Of a DNA stretch of 64,000 nucleotides, positions 48,233-60,600 are shown in pieces. The stretch is from Hevea brasiliensis (Eukaryota; Streptophyta; Magnoliopsida; Malpighiales; Euphorbiaceae), in assembly GCF_030052815.1 (NCBI RefSeq), contig NC_079504.1, positions 44,980,363 to 45,044,362 of the forward strand. Reading direction: 5' to 3'. The notes under the pieces are model-generated. The model ran no database searches. It saw only the letters and a program-made list of their open reading frames with translations, and was not told the DNA's origin. The stretch's first letter is position 1. Each line of letters opens with the position of its first letter. The position numbers and the translations under genes are program-made.

Positions 48233-51200
48233 ATGTGGAGGAGATTCTGGTCAAGTGGAATTTTGAAGCACAGCTTGTCAGCGGCGGCTGTGGGGAGGAG
48301 CGCTCCTCCGCCGTCGCTGTTGTTGGGAATGGGATGGGCTCCAATTCAACAAAGCGGAAGGGCGAGGGAACTAGTGTTATTGAGCAAGAGAGTGTTAATG
48401 TCAACAACATCATCGTCGTCGCAGTTTTTCACTACTGATGCTGGTGATCACAGCAATAGCAGCAAGGAAGGAGGTGATGGTGGTGGTGGTGGTAGTACTA
48501 CTGAGAATATTACTTGCGCGGAGGTGAAAAGATTGATGAGGCTGGTGAATGTGGAGGCATTGAAGATGAAGTTAGGGATGGAGGAGAAGGAGGTTATTTC
48601 TTATTCTGAGCTCTTGCAGGTTTGCAAGAGCATGGGTATTGCCAGATCTCAAGATGAGGCCATTGAATTTGCTCGTGCCTTTGATGATGCCGGCGTTGTC
48701 CTTCTCTTCCGGGACAAGGTCTATCTCCATCCTGACAAGGTACCCTTATCTTCTCTCTTTCTTTTCAGCCCAGGTATGTTTATTTTGCCTCCACTTCAGA
48801 GTGGAAGGTGTGGTCACAGTTTTGGAACACATCCCATTTTTGTTATTCCATTCCCTTCCACTTTCTGTTTCTTTTCCATTTTCACTTGATTTTATTGGGT
48901 GTCTATGGATACTCACGGGCCCTTGTCTCTACTGCTTTATTAAGGTTTGTCACGGGACTTTCAATAGCTTCCCTTTTATGTTATGCTCAGCCTTGCATTA
49001 ACCAAGAGTAAAGTTAAACCAAGTTTAATAATTAGAATAATTATGATATCAATAAAGTATTTTTCTTTCCTTTTTTATACATAGATCTACCCATGAATTT
49101 ACATTGTTGCTTAATGGGTAGTCTTTGCAATTTGAAATCTGTACCTCATAATATTATCTGTACTGTATTTGGCAAGGAATTAGGTATTTCCGTAATCTGG
49201 AAAAGGTTAAAACTTGAGCATCATCTGTTATATACATGCTTTCTTCATTAATTTCCAATTCATGTTGCCTGATCTTCTCATAAATGCTTCTGTCAAAATC
49301 TCTTTTTGTTAGAAATTTTCAAAACTATTTCCTTGTTGTATTGTTGGGAGGAATATGCTGTTCTTTTAGTAATATTTATTCATCCACTTGCTTCCCAAAT
49401 CCTAACTGTGGACTAAACATAGCAACAACCTTTGGTTTGAGAATAACCCACACTGGCTATATTTTTCATGGTTTTGAATAGACCCACTACATGGCTCACA
49501 GATCTGACATTTGAAAAGAAGGTATATTCTTTCTTTGTTTAGTGGAATGAGAAACGGGGGACATAGCTTTAACGAATCCTGCTTCATTCTTTTTTTTAAT
49601 TAATTTCGCCTTTTCTTTTGTTCTAGAATTGCCAGATATCATAAGACTGTTTAGTCCCTTGCTAATTTTGGAGAAGTTGATATTGTTGGCTTAAGAAACC
49701 TGGTTTATTTCTTTCTCTTTCTATTGTCTAGTTACTGAATAAGATTTCTTGTGAGGAAAAACTATTAAATTTATTATCAGCTTTGTGTTGTTGAATTTGA
49801 GGTTACTTGTGATTTAAGCAGGAAGCAATGACTGTGCTTGCATTTAGTTTGTTGAAGCTCTCAACAAACCTGCTTTAAACGGATGAATTTCACATATAGA
49901 ACAAGTGTGGCTAATCTTGTCATTCATCAATAATTTTTATTTCTTTTTAAATCTCATTATATATCTGGATTCTTGTCATGTTACCATGCCCAACCATGTA
50001 CTTTATTATGTTTTTGCAGTTTTCCATATTTTAGATGCAGAGACCCTCTCAAATTTATGTAAAACATATTGATGCAGTCAAGGAAATCAAGGAAGATTCA
50101 ATTAAGCAATTATGTTGATTTAATTTTTCATTGTGAATTTAGGAACTTTAGGATTCTATTAATTAGGAGGTTTATATGTTTTAGGATTTTTGTTGTTCAT
50201 TGTGGGCCAACAATTGTATCAATAGAATCAGAATTCCATCAGCATCTAAAGGAAACAAAAAATGCATCATTATATATTGGTTAAGTTTCACTCTCTACGG
50301 AGTACATTTGTTGTCTAATTGAATTGAGGAATGCACAACATATATAAATTTGCGTTGTTCATTAAAGATATGATGCTCTAAATAACCATGACAGTTGAAG
50401 GCTTTAGTTGATAATGTGCAGCCAGTTGTCATCAAGAAGAATAATATATTTTCCTTATGCCACTTAGTTTGTGATGGTATATTAATTATATTTTGCATCA
50501 AAGAGCCAATGTGTTGAAGGCTCGCTCGTGGCCTTACTCAGAAAATAATGCAATAATTAGGAAAAAGCATCCGGAATTAAACAACAAATACTAGTTTATG
50601 CAGAAAGGTTTGATCTGTCATTTGAAGTAATTATGTGAGGGTATCGTGTTAGGGATAATTACGAAAGATCCCCTAACAAGGGGACGAATTATCAATAATG
50701 AACTATCTAAATAATTCATTCCCTTGTCAGACCATTGGACTTGTGTTTTGTTGGCTGATATCAGCTATAATAAATCTATGCTTAGTTCAATGCATTATTC
50801 ATGCCTCAGTATGTCATCATGCTTGAATTATTAGCCTTATATGTATAATTCATTTGCACGACTGACTCTGGTTGGTGCTAGCTATGGTTTGAGCTTTTCA
50901 GGCAAATTTTTGTTGGCTTTTATTTACTGCCAAGCAGATCAAAGAGCAACTGAGTGTTGTTACGTGAAGATAAAAAAAGCAATAACGAAATTGGATGTTG
51001 TTATATGTTGCTTATAAGTTTCTATACTTCCACTTGTATCAGCCTGAAGGCATAATCTGTAGCTTTGGGTTTCACTTGTACTGGCCATATAGTAGTTGTA
51101 GTTATCGGTTTGGAAAAGATATGTTTTTAGGGTTTGAATAAGACCCAAAACTTCTATACTTAGCTTGCTGCCTTCCTCTTCTCCATTCCTTTATTATTTT

Positions 51201-51761
51201 CTTCTATACATGGATTCCATGAATTATCGACCCTATTCGTTATGGTTGATTTTGCCTCATATATATTTATGTTTTCAGGTGGTAGAGCTGGTTAAAAGAG
51301 CAATGCCTCTTGCTTTGACTCATGAAGATGATCCTGTGAGGATTGAGCTAAAGACACTGCAGGAAAGGAAAGAAGAAATTGACATACTAGCACATAAGCA
51401 AGTTCGGCGCATCCTTTGGTGTGGGCTTGGACTAGGTCTGTTGCAGGTTGGACTATTCTTTCGACTAACATTCTGGGAATTCTCATGGGATGTAATGGAA
51501 CCTATTGGATTTTTTGTCACTACCACTGGTATAATTATAGGCTATGCCTACTTCTTGTTCACTTCAAGAGATCCAACTTATCAAGACTTGATGAAGAGGC
51601 TATTTCTCTCTAGGCAGAGGAAATTGTTCAAGAAACAGAAATTTGATGTTGAGAGGTTCAAGGAATTGCAAAAGAAATGCAAGACACCTCTGGATGCCAC
51701 TACCTCTCTTAAAAATCGTGGGTTGGAAGTGGAATTGGAGGATGCCATCCATAAGGACTAA
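48233..51761 (+). CDS. MCU: Mitochondrial calcium uniporter (MCU) protein, 2 exons
   Basis: Exons 48,233-48,739 and 51,279-51,761 join in phase 0 (AAG|GTACCC ... TTTTCAG|GTGG) to give 329 residues. The protein forms the pore of the calcium uniporter in the inner mitochondrial membrane. The N-terminus ([16 protein letters not shown]) is Arg-rich without acidic residues, as in a mitochondrial presequence. Residues ~85-185 form the matrix N-terminal region. A coiled coil lies at about 190-211, then membrane helix 1 (~215-234), the selectivity-filter motif WDVMEP at 239-244 (Asp240, Glu243), helix 2 (~245-264), and a basic C-terminal coiled coil. Two exons with a single intron is the usual plant MCU layout. 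It is intact. Plants have several paralogues, and I cannot say which this is. It converges with the RecQ gene downstream. Confidence 0.95.
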
Positions 51762-52109
51762 CTTTTCTTTCCCTGCTGTCATCTTCCCCGATCTTCGTCA
51801 TCAGAATTTTACATGGTGACCATCTCAACTTCGCCTGTTTTCATGTAGGCCGAGGAAACGATTAATTCTTGCTGGCTCATATAATCTACCTTTCAATTTT
51901 TGGATACATGTATTCTTCCATCCCAACAAACTAGGACATATACCGGTATGGTGGACCTGCATGCATCGTGTTGTACTTTTTGTTGCTTTAACACCCTTCT
52001 AATTTTAACCATGAAATACTAAAATTACTTTCTGTCACTGGATTTCCTGGTGCAAGTTATGTAACCTTTGCTTGATGAACAATGATGAAAGGTGTGACGC
52101 TCAGAATTT

Positions 52110-52960
52110 GTGGCTAGCAGGTGGACAATTTTTTATTATTATTTATTTATTTATTTATTTTGCAAAGCTCAAACCATCCTAAGCCCCAACAGAATATTTA
52201 ACAGAATATTTAGGGCCAAAAAAAAAACACAAGTAGGGCTTGGTGTGTCCAACCCGTCGAAGCTCAGGACGGAATCACCATACAAGGAATCACACGCATA
52301 GGAGCTACTCCACCTATGTCAAAAAAGCACAACCAAGGCCAGAGGGAGCCTTACAAATAGTCATTGCCCAAAGATCTCTACGCAGTCATAACAGGACATC
52401 GGCCTTACAGGCTCTACGAAGGAGGAGAGAGCCAGAGCTCTTGGCATGCTTCAAAGCCGCGGAGGTATTAGCCTTACAGGCTCTACGAGAAAGGAGAAAC
52501 GAGAGCGGCAGCGCTCTTGGCATGCTTTAAAGCCACGGAGGAATTGAAAGCTACAGCAGCATTGATATCGTTCCTAGAGGACTTGCCTCCAAGGAACCCA
52601 TAAAGTTGAAACTTGTTCCCAAAACACCATATGGCAAAAGAGATAGCACAACCACTGCCATCAGAAGACCCTCTCTTTTTACCTGCAAGGAACCACCCAA
52701 CAAAATCTATTTACACCCAAGCCAAAGAGTGGGGAGGGTAAAACCTACAACACCGGGTCAAGACAGAACTACCCCCCGCCCAGTAGGGAAGCCTCAAGGA
52801 AAGCAAGAACTCCAGCTAAAAATCAGAAGAGAAGCTAAAAGGAGTGAAAAATCTCCTTTGAAGACTAGAGAAAGAAAACTGTCCTAATTGAAAAAGAACG
52901 GAGTTACTTTTAAATAAATAAATAAATAACAAAGTTCTTTTTAAAATAACAGAACGTTTA
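52110..52960. other. Unidentified GC-richer repeat between two convergent genes
   Basis: This stretch is clearly less AT-rich than its flanks. It is bounded by (TTTA)n on the left (about 52,130-52,160) and (AAAT)n on the right (about 52,908-52,930), which makes it look like an inserted sequence. It contains two copies of a ~70-bp unit, from 52,401 and 52,470, with 'ccttacaggctctacga' and 'ctcttggcatgctt' in each. The ORFs at 52,240 and 52,606 have no recognisable domain. It could be a retroposed or antisense LINE-type segment. Confidence 0.4.
52400..52545. repeat. Direct repeat, ~70-bp unit, two copies
   Basis: Both copies run from 'gccttacaggctctacga' through 'gctcttggcatgctt' to 'aaagccgcggag' or 'aaagccacggag'. 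They differ by a few substitutions and a small indel. Confidence 0.8.
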
Positions 52961-53409
52961 GACCAATACGTAGTCTCAAGTCTAGCTGAATATAACAGTT
53001 TAAAGTAAAATCCAAATGGCCTTCAATATTATAATTAACCCAAATTGCACAAGCACAATTATCATATAGGATCATCTTAATTTTACCTTTTTTGTAGTCA
53101 GGTGAGGGCCAACACTCCAGGACCCCTATGCACCTTAAATCAACTTGTGGTTTGCGCCTTTAATAATTATGCTACTCTACTATAGCATTTGTGTACCTAG
53201 AATTCTATAAAAAAATCAATCTAAATGTTCACTTGATGAAATGGTTCAGAAGGTGAGTGATGCACAACGTCATAAGCAGTAATTAACACTTTAATTACAC
53301 GCCAAATTTCAGTCATTCAATCTCTTGTATGAACTTTGGAAAAAAAGAAATCTCTTGCATGAACTAAAATAAAACAAAACCACGCCTAGCAATCTAATGC
53401 AATTCCTAA

Positions 53410-56400
53410 TCACAAAAGCCTGTACAGATCATTCTTTTTAAATATCATAAAGTCACCTTCAAGTGTACTCAGCAGATCAATCACAGATTCCCTTTTGGAC
53501 CCATTGAAGTGCTCCAAAATATCAGACAACGAAACCTGCAACACAAATGCAATGCTACATAAATGAAAAAGGGACAATAGATTGAACCGAGCAAAGCTCT
53601 TTATACATCAATGCAGAGCCTTGGGCTCTTATTGCACTCACCCCTTCTTCATAGGTCTTAAGCCAGTTTAATATGGAATTCTCTGTTGCCTCCAACACAG
53701 TGGAACTTCCTTCAATTTCGTTTATTTTTTGACGCTTATCTGGGGAGTACAGATCTTCATCATGGATAGGATGTACCTCTCTTTCTTGAGTCCTTGTGAC
53801 AGTACTAATATCAGACACTTGGTTCTGAAGCTCACCAACCTTTGACATACTCAGGTGGCTAGGTGGTACCACTTCTAGAGACATCCCACAGCTGTGCATT
53901 TGCAGACAAGTCTTGATGTGCGTATAACTTATCTGACATCATTAGCAAGACCTTACTCAGTTTTAGTTGTGATCCAACCCAACAATCAGCATAAATAGTG
54001 CACGCATGATGTTGTCAATCATGCAAACCAGCCGCCTCCCCCATTCCCCATAACAAAAACCCACAAAAGTTAAAATTAAGGAAAAACTTACGTTTTCAGG
54101 CAATTCATTTTTAATGGGCTTTAGCTTGTCTCTAGAGCCAACCTTGTTGATGGCAGCTTGAATATCTACGAAAATTTCCCTTGTCAGTCCAATCTCACAA
54201 CAAAATCTGATCCAATCGATCTCAAAACCATCTTGGGCAGCATCCAGAAGATATTCACAGACAGTTTGTTCTTTTATAGGAGCTGATCTACCAGGGAAAT
54301 TCTACAGATAAAAATCATAAGAATTCAAGAATGGTTAACATGCAGATAGCATGTTTTAAAAATTTATGAAGACGTACTGCAATTTTTTGAATTGATAGAC
54401 CATCTTCATGCCACATTTTCCATGCTTCAAACTTAGCTGATGACAATTTTCTCTGTTGGTTGGGTATTGAAATTGGATGCACCTTTCTGGCATTAGCAGT
54501 CTGTAAACTTGCTTCACCATCCAAGGAAAGGTTTAATTTTTGTGAAAGATGCCTAACTGTTTGAAGAAGATGATCTCCATGCCTCGTGACAAGATGCTGC
54601 AACATTATCAAATTTCATATCTAGCCTTAAAAAGTACATGGTAAATCATGAAAGGAAAACCAAAGTTTCTTTCTTGCTTCCCCACACCACCACCCCCCCA
54701 CACACCCACACCCCCGGCTTTCTCTCCCTGTCTCTCTCTTCTTTAATTTTCTTTTGAACTTGTGAGATTTGATTCTCTCAAATTCTTAACTAAAAGGGAA
54801 AAGAACATGTTCAGCATACAAACATTATAAAGACACAGCAATTATGTAGCCATTTTATGATAACATTCCTCATCAATGTGTCTAATTTTATGCTAGGAAC
54901 AACTAATGACCAACATATAACACTGGCAGGTGCTTTATGGTAAGTTGTGTGAGCACACAACTGATATGCACCAATTAGTTGCATCCTATTACAGCATGGC
55001 CCATGAAATAACTCCTCTGCCCTTTTAAAAAGATTCCCCAACTCACTATTTTCCAACAATCATCCAATCCTTTGGAATCCAGCTGTTCAACGTATAATCT
55101 ACTCTACATAATCAAGCATAAATTATTCAAATCTGAATTACAATTCACAAATGAAGGTAGATTGCAAATACAAAAGGAGAGACGGTGACAAATTCAATTC
55201 CATCTTGATTTTCAGAGAGTAGCAGGAGCAAATCACTACTCCAGAAAATGTCAATTAGCATTTCATGTATAAGCACTAATCCAGATAATTAACATATTCA
55301 GCAGTACTACGAGTTGAAAGATGAATCCCCCAAATACCAGTAAGAAAAGGTCATCAAATTTGTAAAGTAGAAATCATATTCTGGTAAATGCATGAGAGTA
55401 ATGATATGGAATTCTGAGCTAGAGAGCAATGCTACATTGAGCAGATAAATCAAAAGTCCTAGGTAGCATAATATCAAAATGATTAAGCCATACCTGGTTG
55501 ACACCATCAATGTTTGCTAACCTAGCTTTTGTTGATGGCCTTGTCAAGGCAATTTTTTTTATTGTTTGATCACCACATACAGCATATCTGCAAAAAGGAA
55601 GAATCAACAGGTGTACATGGTATATTATATGTTAACTAAACAACTTGTAGGAAGTGTATACATACGGAGCAGTCCCAATGATTCTAGCAAGCTTCATCCT
55701 CTCTTCCAAAAGCATGTGATAGAGTTGTACCTCAGCCTGTTGTAAACAATATATAGAAGTATGCAGTAGTACAACTCAGAACCTGCTGACTCAGGGAACA
55801 AAAAGGGGCTTTGTGAAACAAAATGCAACCTACTTTGTCATGCATCAGTTAGATTGTTTCAGGTTGAATTACTTAAGCCATAGTGCATTAAAATCTGATG
55901 AATAAAAATAACATTTGTATTACCAACCTCCGAAAAACCTTCAGATTCCAGAGTCACAAAATTCTTGAATTCTCCAACTCCACTTGTTGCACTTTGATAT
56001 TCCTCATCATCAGCCATTTCACTAGTCAATGGCAAAACTAGTCGTGGTTGATAATCAGGTCTAGCAGAGCTAAGAAATTGCACTCCTTTCTTACCAACAC
56101 TACCAATAAAGGAACAAAATCAGATCAGTCATTACAGAGAGCTTACAGATGACATTTCCCAAATCCCAACTAATTGCTTATGACACAAAATATAGATTAC
56201 AACCGTCTCTTGGGTCTTTATTATTAACTTAAACTTTTAGGCTGAGTGGCTCTTTAATATGGTAACAAAGCTTCTGTTACTTATGGGTTCATCGTTCAAA
56301 TAATGATATACTTTCATAATTCTATGTCAGCATGAGTTTCTAGCAATTAAAGTTTCAGCATAAGAGGTAGTGTGCCAGCCAACAATTGCAAGCCTGATGA

Positions 56401-56631
56401 ACTTTTGCCTGATGCTGATTAAAAGATTAAAACCTATCCCGGCCCTTCCTAATAGCTTAAGCTTCTAGATTATGGTTCTTCAATAACATAAGATATATGA
56501 GTAGGGAAGGAGAAATAAAAGGGAAATACGAAAATCTTCTTATTGGTGAATTGCAATCTAGATTCAAGAAAATGAAAGAACAGTATACCTTACAAATTTG
56601 TACACATCCTCAATAGTCTCCACCAGAAAAC
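53410..56631 (-). CDS. RecQ-family DNA helicase, C-terminal eight exons (RECQSIM-like)
   Basis: Exons in order on the minus strand: 56,631-56,589; 56,099-55,928; 55,736-55,666; 55,587-55,494; 54,596-54,378; 54,301-54,092; 53,932-53,642; 53,535-53,410 (TGA stop). All junctions are GT-AG and keep frame. They encode the end of an RQC winged-helix region (YKFV-SVGKKGVQFL), an HRDC-type helical domain (EERMKLARIIGTAPYAVC ... TRPSTKARLANIDGVNQ), and a helix-turn-helix (FEAWKMWHEDGLSIQKIA, NFPGRSAPIKEQTV). A short C-terminal tail ends in DLYRLL. RecQ enzymes unwind DNA during recombination and replication repair in the nucleus. The match to plant RECQSIM is from memory; a WRN-like helicase is the alternative. 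The helicase core exons are not in the window: upstream lies a copia element and a tandem array, so the gene either has a huge intron or is broken. Confidence 0.82.
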
Positions 56632-57146
56632 CTGCATTAAGTCAACATTGAGCAAAAAGATTATCATTATAATTTTATCATACAAAAGATTTTTAACGGA
56701 CAGCACAATTAATATCAATGTTGAAGCAAACATTACCAAAGAAAAATCAATTTCAAGTAGCTAACCAATAGTTTGCAATCATGAAATCAACATCTAACAA
56801 TCACATTAAACAATTAATCTTCAACATTCTTTTTCATATTGATTATATCCTTTCATTGTTTACTTAGATATCCTCCATGTATCATCTCCAACCACAGTAT
56901 CCAATATATATACCGACAATGATTGAATTTCCAGTTGAGTTCTATAAAGTGAATACATTCTGATAAGCTGACTTAGTCATTATCATGGTTTTAAATAGCA
57001 GCCACTATGTTACACAATAGCCGTTATTTATGAGTTTTTCAAGGGCCAGTATGCTTTACACAGTTATTTAAAGACAAGTTATGAGTTGTATTGGCAACAA
57101 CCGTTACCATCGTCACTTAACGATAATAGCCATTATTTACCGTAAA
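56632..57146. other. Intron or broken upstream part of the RecQ gene, TE-like
   Basis: No exon could be recognised. From about 56,985 the sequence ('atggttttaaatagcagcca', then 'caaccgttaccatcg' and 'cattatttaccgtaa') resembles the subterminal regions of some plant hAT elements, and it is interrupted by the copia LTR at 57,147. Sequence after the element, 'gtaacaactgttac', continues in the same style. Confidence 0.35.
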
Positions 57147-57319
57147 TGGAAAGTCAATCACTATATTATTTCTTTGCATATTTTGTATTCTGTATTCCTA
57201 TTTAGGATTTCCTATTTAGGATTTCTTCCTAATTAGTAAAACACAATTATAGGAATCAATTGTATATATATACCCATGTACAGATTAATTGAAATTAAGG
57301 AGAATCATCTCTTTCTACA
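57147..57319 (+). repeat. 5' LTR of copia B
   Basis: 173 bp, TG...CA. It contains an internal short direct repeat (two 'cctatttaggatttc' blocks in a row) and a TATATATATA-like promoter candidate at about 57,264. Confidence 0.93.
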
Positions 57320-57331
57320 TGGTATCAGAGC
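57320..57331 (+). promoter_or_regulatory. Primer-binding site of copia B
   Basis: TGGTATCAGAGC directly follows the 5' LTR and is the standard site for initiator Met-tRNA priming in plant copia elements. Confidence 0.93.
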
Positions 57332-57626
57332 AGGTCATCTATCTAGGGTGACTATTTGTTCTCACCACCCAGCTCAGGAGAGACCTTGGCCGCCGACCGG
57401 CCGTTTCGACTCCAATCAACATCGCCGGCGTTGCCTCAACCCCCTCATTCCACCACTGTGTGCTGTTGCCTGATCCAGTATACCATTAAGGGACTTCTGA
57501 GGTTTGGCTCTCAAATCCTATTTCGGTATTTGCTTGATTTGTGATTTTGGGTTATTTTGCTGCTGTAAACACTTTGGATTAGCGTTTCGATTAGTTTTCT
57601 TTGTCTCAATAAACGGCAGACAATAA

Positions 57627-60600
57627 GAATGTTATTTCTGATGCGATTCCGGTGATAACTAAGATCACGGAATACAAACTTAATGGTTCGAATTACCTGG
57701 AGTGGAGTAAGATTGTTAGGGTCTATTTGCGTAGCATTGATAAGGATCATCACCTTACTAAAGATCCACCTACGGATGATACACGACAAACTTGACTAAG
57801 AGAGGATGCTCGGTTATTTTTGCAGCTTCGAAACTCGATTCACAGTGAGGTAATTAGTTTAATTAATCATTGTGAATTTGTTAAGGAATTGATGGATTAC
57901 TTAGATTTTTTGTATTATGGTAAAGGGAATATCTCTCGTATTTATAATGTTTGTAAGGCATTCTACCGTGCTGAGAAAGAGGATAAGTCTCTCACGGCTT
58001 ATTTTATGGATTTTAAACGAGTATATGAGGAACTTAATGTATTGTTGCCTTTCAATCCTGATGTGAAAGTTCAGCAGGCCCAACGGGAGCAACTGGCTGT
58101 TATGAGTTTTCTTACAGGTCTTCCTTCAGAGTATGAGACTGCTAAATCTCAGATTCTCTCCAGTTCTGAGATTTCCTCTTTGCATGAAACGTTTTCACGG
58201 GTCCTTCGTACAAAGAGTACCCAATCTTCACAGCCTGCCAGTAGTGCTCTTATTAGCCGTAATCCAAATGGACAACAGGGTAATAGAAGAGGAAGTAGAG
58301 GAGGAATTACAGGCAACAGAAGTAATCAGCGTAATGGAGAGGCTAGTTCTAATCAGGACTCAAGAGATTTGTTATTATTGCCATGAGCCTAGCCATACAA
58401 AATATAATTGTCTGCAACTTCAGAGGAAAAATCAGCGATCACAGATGACAAATATGGCAACAGAGGATTCTACAGTATCTTCCTCTGAGAAAACTATTTT
58501 GGTATCTGCAGAGGATTTTGCACAGTTTTCCCAGTATCAGGCATCTCTAAAGCCTACCAGTTCCCCTGTCACTGCGATTGCTGAGTCAGATAAATCCATT
58601 ACATGCCTTGTGTCTTCCTCATCCAAATAGGTTATTGATTTTGGTGCGACAGATCACATGACAGGTAATTCTAGTCTTCTATCTGCTTTTCAGTCTAATC
58701 TCACTTCCTCTACTATTACTTTAGCTGATGGTTCTACTTCTTGTGTAATGGGTTCTGGAACTGTGAACCCGACTTCGTCAATTTCTTTGTCATTTGTTTT
58801 GTGTCTACCAAAATTCTCTTTTAATCTACTTTCTGTTAGTAAACTTACTCATACCTTAAATTGTTTTGTTTTCTTTTTTCTTGACCAGTGTTTGTTTCAG
58901 GATCTTACGACGAAGCAAATTATTAGTAGAGAACGTGAGTCAGGTGGTCTCTACATTTTGGAAAATCATGTACCACGGTCGCTTATTTGCTCCAGTACCT
59001 TAACACCTCTTGAAGCTCATTGTAGATTGGGCCATCCTTCTTTGTCTACCATGAAAAAGCTATGTCCTCAGTTTTAGTCTTTATCAGCACTAGAATGTGA
59101 GTCGTGTCAGTTTGCAAAACATCATCGTTTGCCTTCTGTGTCTAGAATCAATAAACGGGCTTCATTCCCTTTTGAGTTAATTCATTCTGATGTTTGGGGT
59201 CCTTGTTCTGTTATTTTTAAAACTGAATTTCGTTATTTTATTACTTTTGTTGATGATTATTCTCGTGTTACCTGGTTATATTTAATGAAAAATCGTTCCG
59301 GAGTTGTTTTATATCTTTTGTGCCTTTTGTAATGAAATCAAAACTCAATTTAATATTTCTGTGCGCATATTAAGAAGTGACAATGCCAAAGAATACTTTT
59401 CAGCACAATTTCAATCTTATATGACACAAAATGACATTCTTCATCAGTCTTCCTGTATGGATACACCATCCCAAAATGGCGTGGCCGAAAAAAAAAATTG
59501 GCATCTTCTTGAGGTAACTCGTGCTCTTCCTTTTCATATGAAAGTTCCTAAACACTTTTGGGCGGATGCAGTTTCTATGGCATGTTTTTTTATCAATCGT
59601 ATGCCGTCTTCTGTCCTTAATGGGGATATTTCTTATACTGCTTTGTTTCCTACAAATCTTTGTTCCCTGTTGAACCCCGTATTTTTTGTTGTACCTATTT
59701 TGTGCGTGATGTTCGTCCACAGGTTACTATATTGGATCCAAAGTCTCTCAAATGTGTCTTCCTTGGGTACTCCCGGCTGCAAAAAGGGTACCATTGTTTC
59801 TCTCCTACTCTTAATCGTTATCTTGTTTCTGCAGATGTCACATTTTTTAAGTTCACTCCATTTTTTCCTCAATCATCTGTGTATGAGAGTCAGGGAGAGG
59901 AGGATGATCTTTTAATATATACTGTCCAACCAATGTCTAGTCCTCTCCCACAGCCTGTTCTTTCTGTCTCTAGACTTACTCGACCTCCCGTAGTACATGT
60001 TTATTCCAGGAAATTGGAGATTCCTGACTCAGATCCTCCACCAGCTATTTCGTTGGGAGATCCTGTACCTCATACTGATCATGATTCTGATATAGAGTTA
60101 CCCATTGCTCTTCGTAAAGGTAAACGTTCATGTACTTACCCTATCTCTTCTTTTGTTTCTTATAATCAATTGTCTTCTTGTTCTCGGTGTTTTGTTACTT
60201 CTTTAGACTCTGTTCCTATCCCTAATACTGTTGATGAGACACTGTCTCATTCTTGCTGGTGTGCTGCTATGAAATAGAAAATGGAGGCTTTAGATGCTAA
60301 TGGTACATGAGAACTGTTGCCTTTGCCCACTGGTAAGAAAGCTATTAGTTGCAAATGGGTATTTACAGTAAAGGTAAATCCTGTTGGTTCTGTGGCTAGG
60401 TTAAAAGCACGCCTTGTAGCAAAAGGATATGCTCAGACATATGGGGTTGATTACTCTGACACTTTTTCTCCTGTAGCTAAACTTACTTTTGTTCGCTTGT
60501 TTATCTCTTTAGCAGCTACATATGATTGGCCCCTGCACCAATTGGATATCAAGAATGCTTTTCTTCATGGTGATCTTCAGGAGGAGGTGTATATGGAGCA

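Noticed and set aside
52240..52887. Two ORFs of 93-96 codons in the GC-richer block
   Set aside because: Different frames, span an internal duplication, and show no recognisable domain; kept only as part of the unidentified repeat.
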